Below, piece by piece: positions 16,873-25,423 of a stretch of DNA of 46,398 nucleotides. The stretch comes from Cesiribacter andamanensis AMV16 (GTDB lineage Bacteria; Bacteroidota; Bacteroidia; Cytophagales; Cyclobacteriaceae): the NCBI RefSeq assembly GCF_000348925.1, contig NZ_AODQ01000022.1, positions 1 to 46,398 of the forward strand, written 5' to 3'. A model generated the notes under the pieces. The model was not told the DNA's origin, did no database searches, and saw only the letters and a program-made list of their open reading frames with translations. The first letter of the stretch is position 1. Each line of letters opens with the position of its first letter. Position numbers and translations under genes: made by a program.

Positions 16873-17044
16873 AGGCCATCCGGAACCTTCCCAGCAAGAA
16901 TTTACCTCTTATGGTAGTAGGCCTGCCGGCGAACAAGAAGGCTGAAACCGGGTTTTAGTCAACTTTCCCTGTTCCGGCAAGCTTTTTGTTTGTACCATTG
17001 GGCCTGTCATTTCGTTCTTACACCTGCAATCAGTACCTTAAAAA

Positions 17045-17080
17045 AAGCTTCGGCAGCCCGCAGAAGCTTCTATTTGTTTG
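17045..17080 (+). terminator. Hairpin before the subtilase gene, terminator- or leader-like
   Basis: Arms AAGCTTC (17045-17051) and GAAGCTT (17063-17069) with an 11-base loop, A-rich on the left and followed by CTATTTGTTTGTTT on the right. It lies only about 20 bases before the ATG at 17090, so it is either the end of upstream readthrough or a leader structure of the subtilase mRNA. Confidence 0.35.
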
Positions 17081-17120
17081 TTTCGCTATATGACTAAAAA
17101 ACACCTCTTTTCCCCTGCTG

Positions 17121-18731
17121 TTGCTTTTGGGGATGCTGCTGTGGGGCCCTGTAGAGGCTCAGCGCGCCAGAAATTTTGTACTGCACGATACCACCAGCCA
17201 GGCACCCCATAACTGGTTTAACCTGGATCCGGAAACCGACCGCATTCCCGGTGTAAGTACCGAGCGGGCCTACCGGGAGCTGCTCAGCGGCAAAACACCT
17301 ACCGAGGTGATTGTGGCGGTGATCGACTCCGGCATTGATGTGGAGCATGAAGACCTGCAGGGTCGCATCTGGGTGAACCCCGGCGAGATAGCCGGCAATG
17401 GCCTGGATGATGACGGCAATGGCTATGTGGATGATGTACATGGATGGAACTTCATAGGCGGCCCTAATGGGGAGCATGTGGATTTTGATACCTATGAAGT
17501 AACCCGGCTCTACAAAGTGCTGCATGCCAAATACGAGGGCAAGACGGTTGCCCAGGCCGATAACAAGCATGAATTTGCCCTCTACCAGAAAGTAAAGGAA
17601 GAATTTGAGGCCGAGCGGGAACAGTGGGAGTCACAGGCGGTTGCTTTCCGCCCCTTCTATGAGCAGTATGCGGCGGCCCGCTCCCAGCTGCAGGCCGCCC
17701 TGGGCAAAGAAGAGATCACCCTGCAGGACCTGGAGCAGTTTGATCCCCAGACCGACGAGCTAAAGCTGGCCCGCGGCATTGTGGGCTTCGCCTATACCAA
17801 TGATCTGGATGATGCGCAGATCGAGGAGTTCCATAGCTACATTACCCGCTTTCTGGACTACAACCTCAATCCCAATTTTGATCCGCGCCACATTGTGGGC
17901 GATGACTACAGCAACAAGCAGGAGCGCTTCTATGGCAACGGGCTGGTAGAAGGCCCCGATGCCGAGCATGGCACCCACGTAGCCGGCATCATTGCCGCCC
18001 GCCGGGATAATGCCCTGGGCATGGCCGGCATAGCTGCACCTGTAAAGATCATGGTGCTGCGGGCCGTGCCCAATGGCGATGAGCGGGATAAGGATATTGC
18101 CAATGCCATCCGCTATGCGGTAGATAATGGTGCGCGCATCATCAACATGAGTTTTGGCAAGGCCTACTCGCCTGATAAGGCCCTGGTGGATGAAGCCGTA
18201 CGTTATGCCGCTGCAAAAGGGGTGCTGCTGGTACATGCTGCCGGCAACGACAGCAAAAACATAGACCAGGGCGATAACTTCCCCACCAAGCGTTTTCTGG
18301 GCAGCAAAAAATCAGCCGAAAACTGGCTGGAGGTAGGGGCCTCAGCCTGGGGCAGCGGTACCACCTTTGTAGGCGATTTCTCCAACTACGGACGTAAAAC
18401 CGTGGATGTATTTGCTCCTGGGGTAGACCTGTATTCTACCGTACCCGGCTCGGAATACCGCAGCATGAGCGGTACCAGCATGGCGGCTCCGGTGGTAAGT
18501 GGGGTAGCTGCCCTGCTTATGGCCTACTATCCCGAGCTCAGCGCCAGCCAGGTAAAGGATATCCTCAAGCAATCGGCTGTGCGCTATACCAAAGGCAGAG
18601 TAAACCTGCCCGGCGAAGAGCCCGAAAGCAAAAGAGGACAGACCCGCTTTAAAAAGCTCTCCAACACGGGCGGTGTGGTTAATGCCTACTATGCCCTGCA
18701 GCTGGCACAGAAACAAAGTAAAAGACAATAA
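17121..18731 (+). CDS. S8 family serine peptidase (subtilase); start region frameshifted
   Basis: The frame readable from TTG 17121 gives 536 residues with a complete catalytic triad: Asp69 in AVIDSGIDVEHEDL, His283 in EHGTHVAGI and Ser453 in SGTSMAAPVVSG, plus the oxyanion Asn in AAGND (about 376). About 210 residues lie between Asp and His, a long insert seen in many Bacteroidota subtilases. The N-terminus is odd: LLLLLGMLLWGPVEAQ is a signal-peptide core without a charged start. An ATG at 17090 (MTKKHLFS) is in another frame and would join this core if one base were removed from the A6, T4 or C4 runs at 17096-17115. Exported protease. No type IX C-terminal domain is visible. A strong terminator follows. 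Confidence 0.9.
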   Translation: MLLGMLLWGPVEAQRARNFVLHDTTSQAPHNWFNLDPETDRIPGVSTERAYRELLSGKTPTEVIVAVIDSGIDVEHEDLQGRIWVNPGEIAGNGLDDDGNGYVDDVHGWNFIGGPNGEHVDFDTYEVTRLYKVLHAKYEGKTVAQADNKHEFALYQKVKEEFEAEREQWESQAVAFRPFYEQYAAARSQLQAALGKEEITLQDLEQFDPQTDELKLARGIVGFAYTNDLDDAQIEEFHSYITRFLDYNLNPNFDPRHIVGDDYSNKQERFYGNGLVEGPDAEHGTHVAGIIAARRDNALGMAGIAAPVKIMVLRAVPNGDERDKDIANAIRYAVDNGARIINMSFGKAYSPDKALVDEAVRYAAAKGVLLVHAAGNDSKNIDQGDNFPTKRFLGSKKSAENWLEVGASAWGSGTTFVGDFSNYGRKTVDVFAPGVDLYSTVPGSEYRSMSGTSMAAPVVSGVAALLMAYYPELSASQVKDILKQSAVRYTKGRVNLPGEEPESKRGQTRFKKLSNTGGVVNAYYALQLAQKQSKRQ

Positions 18732-18755
18732 GAAACTCCCTGTGGAGGATGTCGC

Positions 18756-18792
18756 AAGGCCAGTGCTCTTCAAGAGCGCTGGCCTTTTTTTT
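18756..18792 (+). terminator. Rho-independent terminator after the subtilase gene
   Basis: Thirteen-base arms AAGGCCAGTGCTC (18756-18768) and GAGCGCTGGCCTT (18774-18786), with one G-T pair and a five-base loop, followed by a run of T to 18792. It begins 25 bases after the stop codon. A textbook intrinsic terminator, pointing at the end of the convergent response-regulator gene. Confidence 0.93.
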
Positions 18793-18815
18793 AGGGGGTA
18801 GGAGTAGCCAGCAGG

Positions 18816-19255
18816 CTAGCGGGTGAGGGGGTGTGGCAGGCTGGCGATCAGCTGCTGCAGCTGTTGGGGCGGATGGGCTTATCCAGCAGGCCCAGGATGG
18901 GATAGCTGGCAGCTTTCTTGATTTCTTTTTCTCCTATATGCGCACTGATGATCACAAATTGAGCCTGCTGCAGGGATACGTTTCCCTCCTGCTGCCGGGC
19001 CAGCAGCTGATCCAGTATGGCAAAGCCCCCAAGGCCGGGCATGTCTAAGTCCAGCAATACCAGATCGGTGCCGGCCTGCTGCACATGCGGAGAGCCTGGC
19101 TGGTACCTGCTTTCCAGGGCGGCAAGGCCCAGGTAGCTGTCATGGAAGAGCTGTACATCGGAGGCGATTTCCAGCTGTTCCAGGAGTCGTTTGCTAACCA
19201 GGCCTATGATCTGGTCGTCATCAATAAAAAGTATAGTTCTAATGCGTTGGGCCAT
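18816..19255 (-). CDS. Single-domain response regulator (receiver), C-terminus frameshifted
   Basis: A CheY-like receiver: acidic pocket IDDD (residues 11-14), phospho-acceptor Asp69 in LVLLDLDMPG, switch Ser in IISAH and Lys126 in LDKPI. The plain frame stops at 18848 after ...KPIRPNSCSS, cutting off the last helix. With one more C in the C4 tract on the minus strand (G at 18866-18869) it continues as KPIRPQQLQQLIASLPHPLTR to a stop at 18816, which looks like the natural alpha-5 helix. The coordinates given are for this restored form. First of three similar leftward receiver genes; no output domain, so it works through protein contacts. Partner kinase not in the window. Confidence 0.82.
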
Positions 19256-19437
19256 ACAGGAAGCTGGTTAAAGGGTATACGGCAAAGTATGTAGCGGCTC
19301 AGAGAGCAGCCGGTTGTGTGGCTACAGCAATGCTGTACTATCTTGATGCTCTGTCTCTAACTGCTTAGCCAGGAGAAAGGTTATTGACTGGCGAAGGTAC
19401 CCCTATCTTGAAAAGCAGTTTTCGGGCAGCTGAGCGC

Positions 19438-19959
19438 CTAATGGGGAGGCGCCAGGTGGCTGGGCGTAGGGGCTGCAGCGTCCCTGCCCCTGCTTTTGGG
19501 ATTGGCAGCGGGCAGGCGATCGGGAGCGGCAGCTAAGGGGGGCTGAGCATGCAGGGTTATGCTTTTCAGCACTTCCTGTACTTTGGTACGGGTAAGGGGC
19601 TTAACCAGGTAGCCGAGCACCTTTTTTTCATTGGCCCTGCGCAGGTCTGGCAGGTGCATGGAGCTGGTGAGTAAAATGGTGCGTTCGCTGGCAATCCGCT
19701 CGCAGCCGCTCAGGTTTGTAGCTTCTTCCAGTAGCTCAAACCCATTCAGGTCGGGCAGGTTCAGGTCCAGAAAAATGAGGTCGGGTAGGGAAGGGGGTTC
19801 CCCTTCAGCGGAGGCCTTTCGCAGATAGTGAAGCGCTTCTTCACCGCTGGTACAGCAAATGATCTGCTTAGCTACCTGCATTTCTTCCAGCAGTAGTTTG
19901 TTCAGCCAGCTGCAAATCTGATCATCATCTATCAGTAGAATACGTCTCTTTTGTGTCAT
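19438..19959 (-). CDS. Single-domain response regulator (receiver)
   Basis: A 173-residue protein. Receiver residues 5-130 carry the acidic pocket IDDD (10-13), phospho-acceptor Asp65 in LIFLDLNLPDLNG, the switch Thr in LLTSS (about 98) and Lys120 in LVKPL, so it should be phosphorylatable. A tail of about 40 residues rich in Ala and Pro (AQPPLAAAPDRLPAAN...) follows and has no known domain. The protein is paralogous to the receivers on either side (DDDQIC...L-N-K-L-L-L-E), and the three were probably produced by tandem duplication. No DNA-binding domain. Confidence 0.9.
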   Translation of the reverse strand: MTQKRRILLIDDDQICSWLNKLLLEEMQVAKQIICCTSGEEALHYLRKASAEGEPPSLPDLIFLDLNLPDLNGFELLEEATNLSGCERIASERTILLTSSMHLPDLRRANEKKVLGYLVKPLTRTKVQEVLKSITLHAQPPLAAAPDRLPAANPKSRGRDAAAPTPSHLAPPH

Positions 19960-20131
19960 GCCCCACCTTTTTTGTCATCCCTGCTTTGCTTGCACCGCAC
20001 CAGCCCTGTGGTTGGGGCGGGTGTTCATTTTTTGTACGGGAGATTGGCTAAAAAGTCAACAATCCCATGCCGCTTTTACGGGGCTTGAGCAGAAAAAACC
20101 GCGGGTGATCAACGCTAAGGGTGGGGCTGGC

Positions 20132-20545
20132 TCAGATAAAACAGGGCGATTGCAGAATTTCCAGCAGTTCTTCTTCCAGCAGGGGCTTGGTCAGATAGCC
20201 GGCCAGCACATGGCGGGTAGCTTCGTCCTGGTCTTTCTGGCTGGTGGAACTGGAGAGTATGGCTACTCCCAGCTTTTCTTTGTTGATGGCCTGCAAGACG
20301 CGCAGCTCCTGCAAAAACTCAAAACCATTCATCTCCGGCATATTAATGTCCAGCAGGATAAGCGTAGAGCGGGTCTTGTTTTCGGGAGATCGGGTCTTGC
20401 GCAGATAGTCCAGTGCCGCCTCGCCGCTGCAGAGCTCTACAATGGCCCCCTCATACCCCATGCCCTCTATTAGTTTGGCATTGAGGTAACAGGTGATGGG
20501 GTCATCGTCTACCAGAATGATCGTATCTACTTTTTCAAATGCCAT
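20132..20545 (-). CDS. Single-domain response regulator (receiver)
   Basis: A 137-residue CheY-like protein with acidic pocket VDDD (12-15), phospho-acceptor Asp66 in LILLDINMPEMNG, Ser/Thr switch in AILSSS and Lys120 in LTKPL. The last helix is short (LLEEELLEILQS). Nothing but the receiver is present. It is the most upstream of three similar leftward genes separated by 170-180 base gaps, so they may each have a promoter. Such stand-alone receivers in Cytophagales are usually phosphorylated by distant hybrid histidine kinases. Confidence 0.9.
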   Translation of the reverse strand: MAFEKVDTIILVDDDPITCYLNAKLIEGMGYEGAIVELCSGEAALDYLRKTRSPENKTRSTLILLDINMPEMNGFEFLQELRVLQAINKEKLGVAILSSSTSQKDQDEATRHVLAGYLTKPLLEEELLEILQSPCFI

Positions 20546-20735
20546 GACGACAGATTTGCCCGATGTGGCCGGAGAGTTGGCACAGCTGGCAGAAAAATTG
20601 TTTCCTTCCGCTAGTAAAACGCCTGCGGACGACCGCTAGTTTGTACGCTTTGCAAATTAATATGTGGCCCTGAAAAAATGCGGGAATCTGGCTGATTTTT
20701 TGGCCGCAGGGCACTGGTATACAGGACTTCTCTGC

Positions 20736-21266
20736 CTAGTCATCGATCACATCAAAGCGAAATCCTATGGGTGATTGCTCTTTTTTACCGCTTGAAGTGC
20801 TGGGGGCAGTGGAGAGAAAACGCTCCAGCTCCTGCTCATAAAAATTCTTGAGCGACGTAAACAGGTAGGAAAAAAACTCAGAGAAATTATAGCCCTCTTC
20901 CTTTTCCAGGATGATAAACTCCCGCTCGTTGGGAATGGATAGCAAGAAGTGACTGGGCAGCTTTTTGATGCAGATCTCAAAGCTCATGCTTTCCTTCAGC
21001 TGCTCATCGGCCTCGGAACAAACGGTAATGGAAAAGCGGATGTGCCAGAAGGTATCCTTTTGCATGTCCATGGCCTCCAGCATATTGTCGGTGGTTTCCT
21101 TGGAGTCTTCCTTAGACCTGAGCTGCAGCCGGTCGGGCGGAATGTTGAATTCCTGCTTTAGCTGCTCCATCAGGTTTATGGCAAAATGGTAGCACAGCTC
21201 CTTGTAGGTCTTAAAGTCCGACAGGTTCTTGGCGTAAGCTTTGCAGAGTTCTTCGTACTTGGTCAT
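20736..21266 (-). CDS. Hypothetical protein, 176 residues
   Basis: A soluble, charged protein without signal peptide. The N-terminus is helical (KYEELCKAYAKNLSDFKTYKELCYHFAINLMEQLKQEF); the middle has alternating strands (FWHIRFSITVCSEA, SFEICIKKLPSHFLLSI, REFIILEKEE), and a further helix precedes a disordered tail with a Ser/Lys-rich segment (STAPSTSSGKKEQ). I do not recognise the family. It is 80 bases downstream of the aspartate kinase gene on the same strand, so it may share its transcript. Confidence 0.7.
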   Translation of the reverse strand: MTKYEELCKAYAKNLSDFKTYKELCYHFAINLMEQLKQEFNIPPDRLQLRSKEDSKETTDNMLEAMDMQKDTFWHIRFSITVCSEADEQLKESMSFEICIKKLPSHFLLSIPNEREFIILEKEEGYNFSEFFSYLFTSLKNFYEQELERFLSTAPSTSSGKKEQSPIGFRFDVIDD

Positions 21267-21346
21267 ATCTCTAAACTGGGCACCGGGCCCGGGGCCGGAG
21301 GTGCAGATAGTGCTTATCTATATAGTGCAGTAAGCCGGTATTTGTT

Positions 21347-22603
21347 TCATGATCGCACCACAATCTGGTAGGTGTGGCGGGTTCGCTGCTCCAGCAAAAT
21401 CTCCTTATCCCGGCTCATCTCGGCTATGGTCTCTTCGGTATAATTCTTGATGGTCAGCAGGCTTAGGCCGGTATTAAAGCGGATATCATACTCGCTGGAG
21501 AGGCTGTTGATCAGCGCTTCGTTCTTGCTGGTATTGCCATCAATGCAGATGGAAACAGAAATGGCCGAGTTTTGCATCACATTGATCTTGATGTGCATGA
21601 GGTCCAGCAGGTAAAAAATGCTGCTCATGTTGCGCTCGGTAATAAAGGAAAAGTCCCGGATGTTAAAGGTGATCAGGGTCTGGTCCTGCTTAAAGATAAT
21701 GGCCGGGGCAGGGGGCACCACCTGACTCTGGTGAATGCGAGTGCCGGGCTCATCGGGATGTTTGAAGGAGCGCACCAGCAGGGGAATCTGCTGGTTGGCC
21801 AGCGGTTTTATGGTTTTGGGGTGGATCACCGAGGCGCCAAAGTAGGTCATTTCGGCGGCATCATAATAGCTTAGCTCCGGGTACAGCACCGTGCTGGCCA
21901 GGCGCTTGGGGTCGGCATTGAGTACGCCGGGCACATCTTTCCAGATGGTGACCGAGGCAGCATTGAGCGAAGCGGCAAAGATGGCGGCCGAAAAATCAGA
22001 GCCCTCCCGGCCCAGGGTAGTGGTGTGGCCGTCGGAGCTTTTGCCTATGAAACCCTGGGTGATCACAATTTCCCCCTCCAGGATGGGGGCCAGGTCCCGG
22101 TTGATGCGGCTGCTGGTGAGGGGCCAGTTGATCTGCGCCTCGCGGTGCAGGTTGTTGGTGCTGATGTAGCTGCGCGCATCCACCCAGCGGCTGGCGGCCC
22201 CCTGCTGGGCCAGGTAGGCCTGCACAATGCCGGACGAGATCAGCTCGCCATGGGCCACTACCTCATCATACACCTGGTTGTACTCCTGGCGGCGGGCTTT
22301 CTGCAGGGCGCGGGTAAGAGACTGAAAGCGCTGGGCCAGAAAAAAGTGCACCTCATGGTGAATGTCCTCAAAAAGGCCCTTTACAATCTGCAGGTGGTAC
22401 TCGTACAGCTCGTTGATCTTCTCGGCATAGGACTGGTGCTCTACACTAAGCTGCAGCAGCACCTCCAGGGCATTGGTGGTTTTGCCCATGGCCGATACCA
22501 CCACCAGCAGGGGCTCATCACTATGGGATTGTATGATGCGGACTACATTTTTTACCCCTTCGGCATCTTTTACCGAAGCGCCTCCAAACTTAAAAACTTT
22601 CAT
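21347..22603 (-). CDS. lysC: Aspartate kinase, monofunctional
   Basis: A 418-residue enzyme. The amino-acid kinase domain starts KVFKFGGASVKDAEGV (Ala replacing the usual Thr of KFGGTSV) and contains VVSAMGKTTNALE, ITQGFIGKSSDGHTTTLGREGSDFSAAI with the substrate-binding region, and FGASVIHPKTIKPL. The C-terminal ~120 residues are an ACT-type regulatory region (FNIRDFSFITERNMSSIFYLLDLMHIKINVMQNSAISVSI). It phosphorylates aspartate as the first step to Lys, Thr and Met, and feedback control through the ACT domain is expected. No homoserine dehydrogenase domain is fused. Divergent from fbp. Confidence 0.93.
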   Translation of the reverse strand: MKVFKFGGASVKDAEGVKNVVRIIQSHSDEPLLVVVSAMGKTTNALEVLLQLSVEHQSYAEKINELYEYHLQIVKGLFEDIHHEVHFFLAQRFQSLTRALQKARRQEYNQVYDEVVAHGELISSGIVQAYLAQQGAASRWVDARSYISTNNLHREAQINWPLTSSRINRDLAPILEGEIVITQGFIGKSSDGHTTTLGREGSDFSAAIFAASLNAASVTIWKDVPGVLNADPKRLASTVLYPELSYYDAAEMTYFGASVIHPKTIKPLANQQIPLLVRSFKHPDEPGTRIHQSQVVPPAPAIIFKQDQTLITFNIRDFSFITERNMSSIFYLLDLMHIKINVMQNSAISVSICIDGNTSKNEALINSLSSEYDIRFNTGLSLLTIKNYTEETIAEMSRDKEILLEQRTRHTYQIVVRS

Positions 22604-22771
22604 GTGTTGCTGTTCTAAACGCTGCGGAGCGCAATATGCAGGATTCCTTTCGTTTATGGCACCCCTGGCAGGCAGATTTTCTGTTTTAAACTATCGGGCA
22701 GCTTGCAAAGTTTATGGGGTATCTTCACCGTAAGGTGGAACTTCCGGCCCAAACGTGCGTATAAAATTTTA

Positions 22772-22785
22772 CGCAATCGATTGCG
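22772..22785. promoter_or_regulatory. Perfect 14-base palindrome, LacI-family-like operator
   Basis: CGCAATCGATTGCG is a perfect palindrome with a central CG, the form typical of LacI/GalR-family operators. It lies in the gap between the divergent lysC (start 22603) and fbp (start 22879), 93 bases before the fbp start. No LacI-type gene is in the window. Regulatory role is inferred. Confidence 0.5.
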
Positions 22786-22878
22786 GAGATTTGCACCATT
22801 TGTACGACCTTTACGAAAAATAACGTTAGAGGCATTTTTTCTTGTCCCGAACCCAAAATCTTTAAATTCCTATTTTTT

Positions 22879-23916
22879 ATGACAAAGGAAAATCTTGGCT
22901 TACCTGTTGGTACTACATTAGATCGCTTTATTAAGCGCAAACAAGATGATTTTCCCTATGCTACCGGAGAGCTCTCCCAACTACTGCGTGATATAGCCCT
23001 TGCCGGAAAAATTATAAACCGGGAGATCACCCGCTGTGGCCTGATCAACCTGGCCGGTGCCTTTGGCGCCACCAATGTACAGGGCGAAGAACAGCAAAAG
23101 CTGGATGTGGTTGCCAATATCCGGTTCATCCGGGCGCTGCGCAACGGGGGAGAGGTGTGTGCCATTATCTCAGAAGAAGATGAAGGCATCATCGACCTGG
23201 AAAACCCCAACGGCAAGTATGTAGTGGCCATGGACCCCCTGGATGGTTCCTCTAACATTGATGTGAATGTATCCATCGGCACCATCTTCTCCATCTACCG
23301 CCGCAAGTCGGCCCCGGGCGGGCCTATCACAGATGAGGATGTGCTGCAGAAGGGCTCCGAGCAGGTGGCAGCGGGCTATCTGCTCTACGGCACCAGCAGC
23401 ATCCTGGTCTATACCACCGGCTACGGGGTAAACGGCTTTACCTATGAGCCTTCGCTGGGCGAATTCTTCCTGTCGCACCAGAGCCTTAAATCGCCCGAAG
23501 ATGGCAAGATCTATTCGGTAAATGAAGGCAGCTACAACACCTTTGAGCCGGCCGTAAAGGAGTACATCGAGTATTGCAAAAGCCGGGAGTTCAGCGGCCG
23601 CTACATTGGGTCGCTGGTAGCCGATTTTCACCGCAACCTGATGAAGGGCGGTATTTACTTTTATCCGGCCAGTGCCAAGGCGCCCAATGGCAAGCTGCGC
23701 CTGGTATACGAATGCAACGCCCTGGCCTTTATAGCCGAGCAGGCCGGCGGAGCGGCTACCGATGGCCACCAGCGCATTCTGGACATTACCCCTACCAAGC
23801 TGCACCAGCGTACCCCTTTGTTTATCGGGTCTAAAAAAATGGTAGAGCAGGCCGGACACTTCTTTAAGCAGGCCACCGAGCATCATCAGCCGGCTGCTGC
23901 TGTCACTAGTTTGTAG
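22879..23916 (+). CDS. fbp: Fructose-1,6-bisphosphatase, class I
   Basis: A 345-residue enzyme, normal for class I. Metal-binding motifs are seen as ISEEDEG (about residue 95) and [13 protein letters not shown] (about 118-130), the family signature; the substrate region includes [22 protein letters not shown] and the C-terminal [17 protein letters not shown]. It hydrolyses fructose-1,6-bisphosphate in gluconeogenesis in the cytoplasm. The start ATG 22879 is the first in frame after the AT-rich leader. A LacI-type palindrome in the upstream region may control it. A terminator follows. Confidence 0.96.
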   Translation: MTKENLGLPVGTTLDRFIKRKQDDFPYATGELSQLLRDIALAGKIINREITRCGLINLAGAFGATNVQGEEQQKLDVVANIRFIRALRNGGEVCAIISEEDEGIIDLENPNGKYVVAMDPLDGSSNIDVNVSIGTIFSIYRRKSAPGGPITDEDVLQKGSEQVAAGYLLYGTSSILVYTTGYGVNGFTYEPSLGEFFLSHQSLKSPEDGKIYSVNEGSYNTFEPAVKEYIEYCKSREFSGRYIGSLVADFHRNLMKGGIYFYPASAKAPNGKLRLVYECNALAFIAEQAGGAATDGHQRILDITPTKLHQRTPLFIGSKKMVEQAGHFFKQATEHHQPAAAVTSL

Positions 23917-23952
23917 AAGCGTTTTTTGATATTGTTTTAGGTTGTAAATTAG

Positions 23953-23987
23953 AAAGGCTGCCCCATGCTTGAGGCAGCCTTTTTTTA
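23953..23987 (+). terminator. Rho-independent terminator between fbp and the DUF5606 gene
   Basis: Perfect ten-base arms AAAGGCTGCC (23953-23962) and GGCAGCCTTT (23973-23982) with a ten-base loop, followed by a T-run to about 23987. It lies 36 bases after the fbp stop and 20 bases before the stop of the convergent gene, and probably serves both. Confidence 0.9.
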
Positions 23988-24007
23988 TGCAGTAGAAGCG
24001 GTAGCGC

Positions 24008-24535
24008 TTATTTTTCGTCTTTGGCCTTGGCCTTTGCTTTTGGCTTTTTCTCCGCCTTGGGAGCGGTCTCTTTTTTATCGGCTTTTTCATCAGCGGCAGT
24101 TGCCTGCTCACCGGCCTGCTCTTCTGTGGCGGTGGCGCCTTCCTGCAGCACTTCGGGGGCGTGCTGCAGCAGTATGCCGTACCAGCCTACCAGCTTCTTG
24201 ATGTCCGATACGTATACCCGCTCCCTATCAAAGGTGGGCAGAATGTGCTGCAAAAAGGAGCGCAGCTCTTCCGAAGAAGAATTACCATCCACGCCCGGAT
24301 CGTCGCCAAATTCTTTATAGATCGCCTGTAGTACATTTTCCAGGGGCTCGGTGCCTTCGGCTGTGGTGGTGTAGATCGATATTTCTTTAAGAACGGATAC
24401 GCGCTGGTTGGCGCTGATCACCAGGCGGGTATTCTTGCCATCGATCGATTCTACTATTACGCCGCTGCGGGTGGGCTTTACAATGCGGTAGAGGCCGCCT
24501 TTTCCGGCAATTGATGCAATTTCTCGTAATTCCAT
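24008..24535 (-). CDS. DUF5606 family protein
   Basis: A 175-residue protein with the DUF5606 domain in residues 1-130: MELREIASIAGKGGLYRIVKPTRSG, VIVESIDGKN, ISIYTTT, and the closing helix YVSDIKKLVGWYGILLQHAPEVL. The family is found in Bacteroidota and has no known function; the N-terminal half looks like a small beta barrel. The C-terminal 45 residues are a low-complexity Ala/Lys/Glu tail (KADKKETAPKAEKKPKAKAK), suggesting a disordered, nucleic-acid or protein binding extension. It is 52 bases downstream of engB on the same strand. Confidence 0.85.
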   Translation of the reverse strand: MELREIASIAGKGGLYRIVKPTRSGVIVESIDGKNTRLVISANQRVSVLKEISIYTTTAEGTEPLENVLQAIYKEFGDDPGVDGNSSSEELRSFLQHILPTFDRERVYVSDIKKLVGWYGILLQHAPEVLQEGATATEEQAGEQATAADEKADKKETAPKAEKKPKAKAKAKDEK

Positions 24536-24587
24536 ACCTATTCTTTTCCAGTTGATTTTTTAAGCAAGTTTAAAAAGGTGCGCTAAT

Positions 24588-25196
24588 TTATGGCTTATTC
24601 CTGTATTCTTGGTTCAGGTTTTGAATAAATTCAAGGATTTCCTCCCGGCCCCGGCCGCTTTCGGAGGAGGTGACAAAATAGGGGGGGAGCTCGGCCCAGT
24701 GTTTAAGCATGGTACGCTTATAGGCGGCTACCTGCTGATCGGCCTTGGTGGCCGAGAGTTTATCAGCTTTAGTAAAGACCATCACAAAAGGCAGGCCATT
24801 TTTGCCCACCCACTGCATAAACTCCAGGTCAATTTTCTGGGGCTCCAGCCGCACATCCAACAACACAAACAGGCATACCAGATTCTGGCGCTGTTCCAGA
24901 TAATCTTTTATCATTTTTGTCCAGCTGCTGCGCTGGGTTTTGCTTACCTTCGCAAAACCGTAGCCGGGCAAATCCACCAGGTACCAGCTCTGCTGGATCA
25001 CAAAATGGTTGATGAGCTGGGTTTTGCCCGGCGTGCCCGAGGTTTTGGCCAGCTTGCGCTGGCCTACCAGCATGTTGATGAGCGACGATTTTCCTACATT
25101 GGAGCGGCCTATGAAGGCATACTCCGGAAGATCGGCCGGCGGGCAGCTCTTCACCGTGCTGTTGCTTACTAAAAATTGAGCGTTCAGTGCTTGCAT
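24588..25196 (-). CDS. engB: Ribosome biogenesis GTP-binding protein EngB (YihA/YsxC)
   Basis: A 202-residue single-domain GTPase of normal length. The GTP-binding motifs are G1 FIGRSNVGKSSLIN, G2 TSGTPGKTQ, G3 LVDLPGYGFAK and G4 VFTKADKLS, the exact pattern of EngB. It takes part in 50S ribosomal subunit assembly. An upstream frame on another register is a shadow. Probably co-transcribed with the DUF5606 gene. Divergent from the PorE-like gene, with 227 bases between. Confidence 0.95.
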   Translation of the reverse strand: MQALNAQFLVSNSTVKSCPPADLPEYAFIGRSNVGKSSLINMLVGQRKLAKTSGTPGKTQLINHFVIQQSWYLVDLPGYGFAKVSKTQRSSWTKMIKDYLEQRQNLVCLFVLLDVRLEPQKIDLEFMQWVGKNGLPFVMVFTKADKLSATKADQQVAAYKRTMLKHWAELPPYFVTSSESGRGREEILEFIQNLNQEYRNKP

Positions 25197-25347
25197 ATAG
25201 CTGCAAGGTACGATTTCCTGCGCCCAGCGCCAAGCCCCGAGCCCTGCTTTGGGCCTGTACCGATAGGGGGTAATCTAAACTGTTTTGTGCTAAAAATGCA
25301 AAAAAGGCCAGGGTCTTACATAGCCTAAAGGACTGCAGAACAAATGG

Positions 25348-25381
25348 TTTTGGATTATTTAAGGAAAGAGCGCTAACTTAC
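25348..25381 (+). promoter_or_regulatory. Weak candidate Bacteroidota-type promoter for the PorE-like gene
   Basis: TTTTGG at 25348-25353 and TAACTTAC at 25374-25381, with 20 bases between, resemble the Bacteroidota -33 TTTG/TTG and -7 TAnnTTTG elements (the -7 element matches at six of eight positions). It is 42 bases before the ATG at 25424. Sequence match only. Confidence 0.3.
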
Positions 25382-25423
25382 TCTCTCATTTTCTGGACGT
25401 ATGGAAGGAATATCCCTAATCCA

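Noticed and set aside
23170-24111. A 313-residue open frame on the minus strand
   Set aside because: Antisense to fbp, which is beyond doubt. The start is a low-complexity Lys/Arg run and it crosses a terminator.
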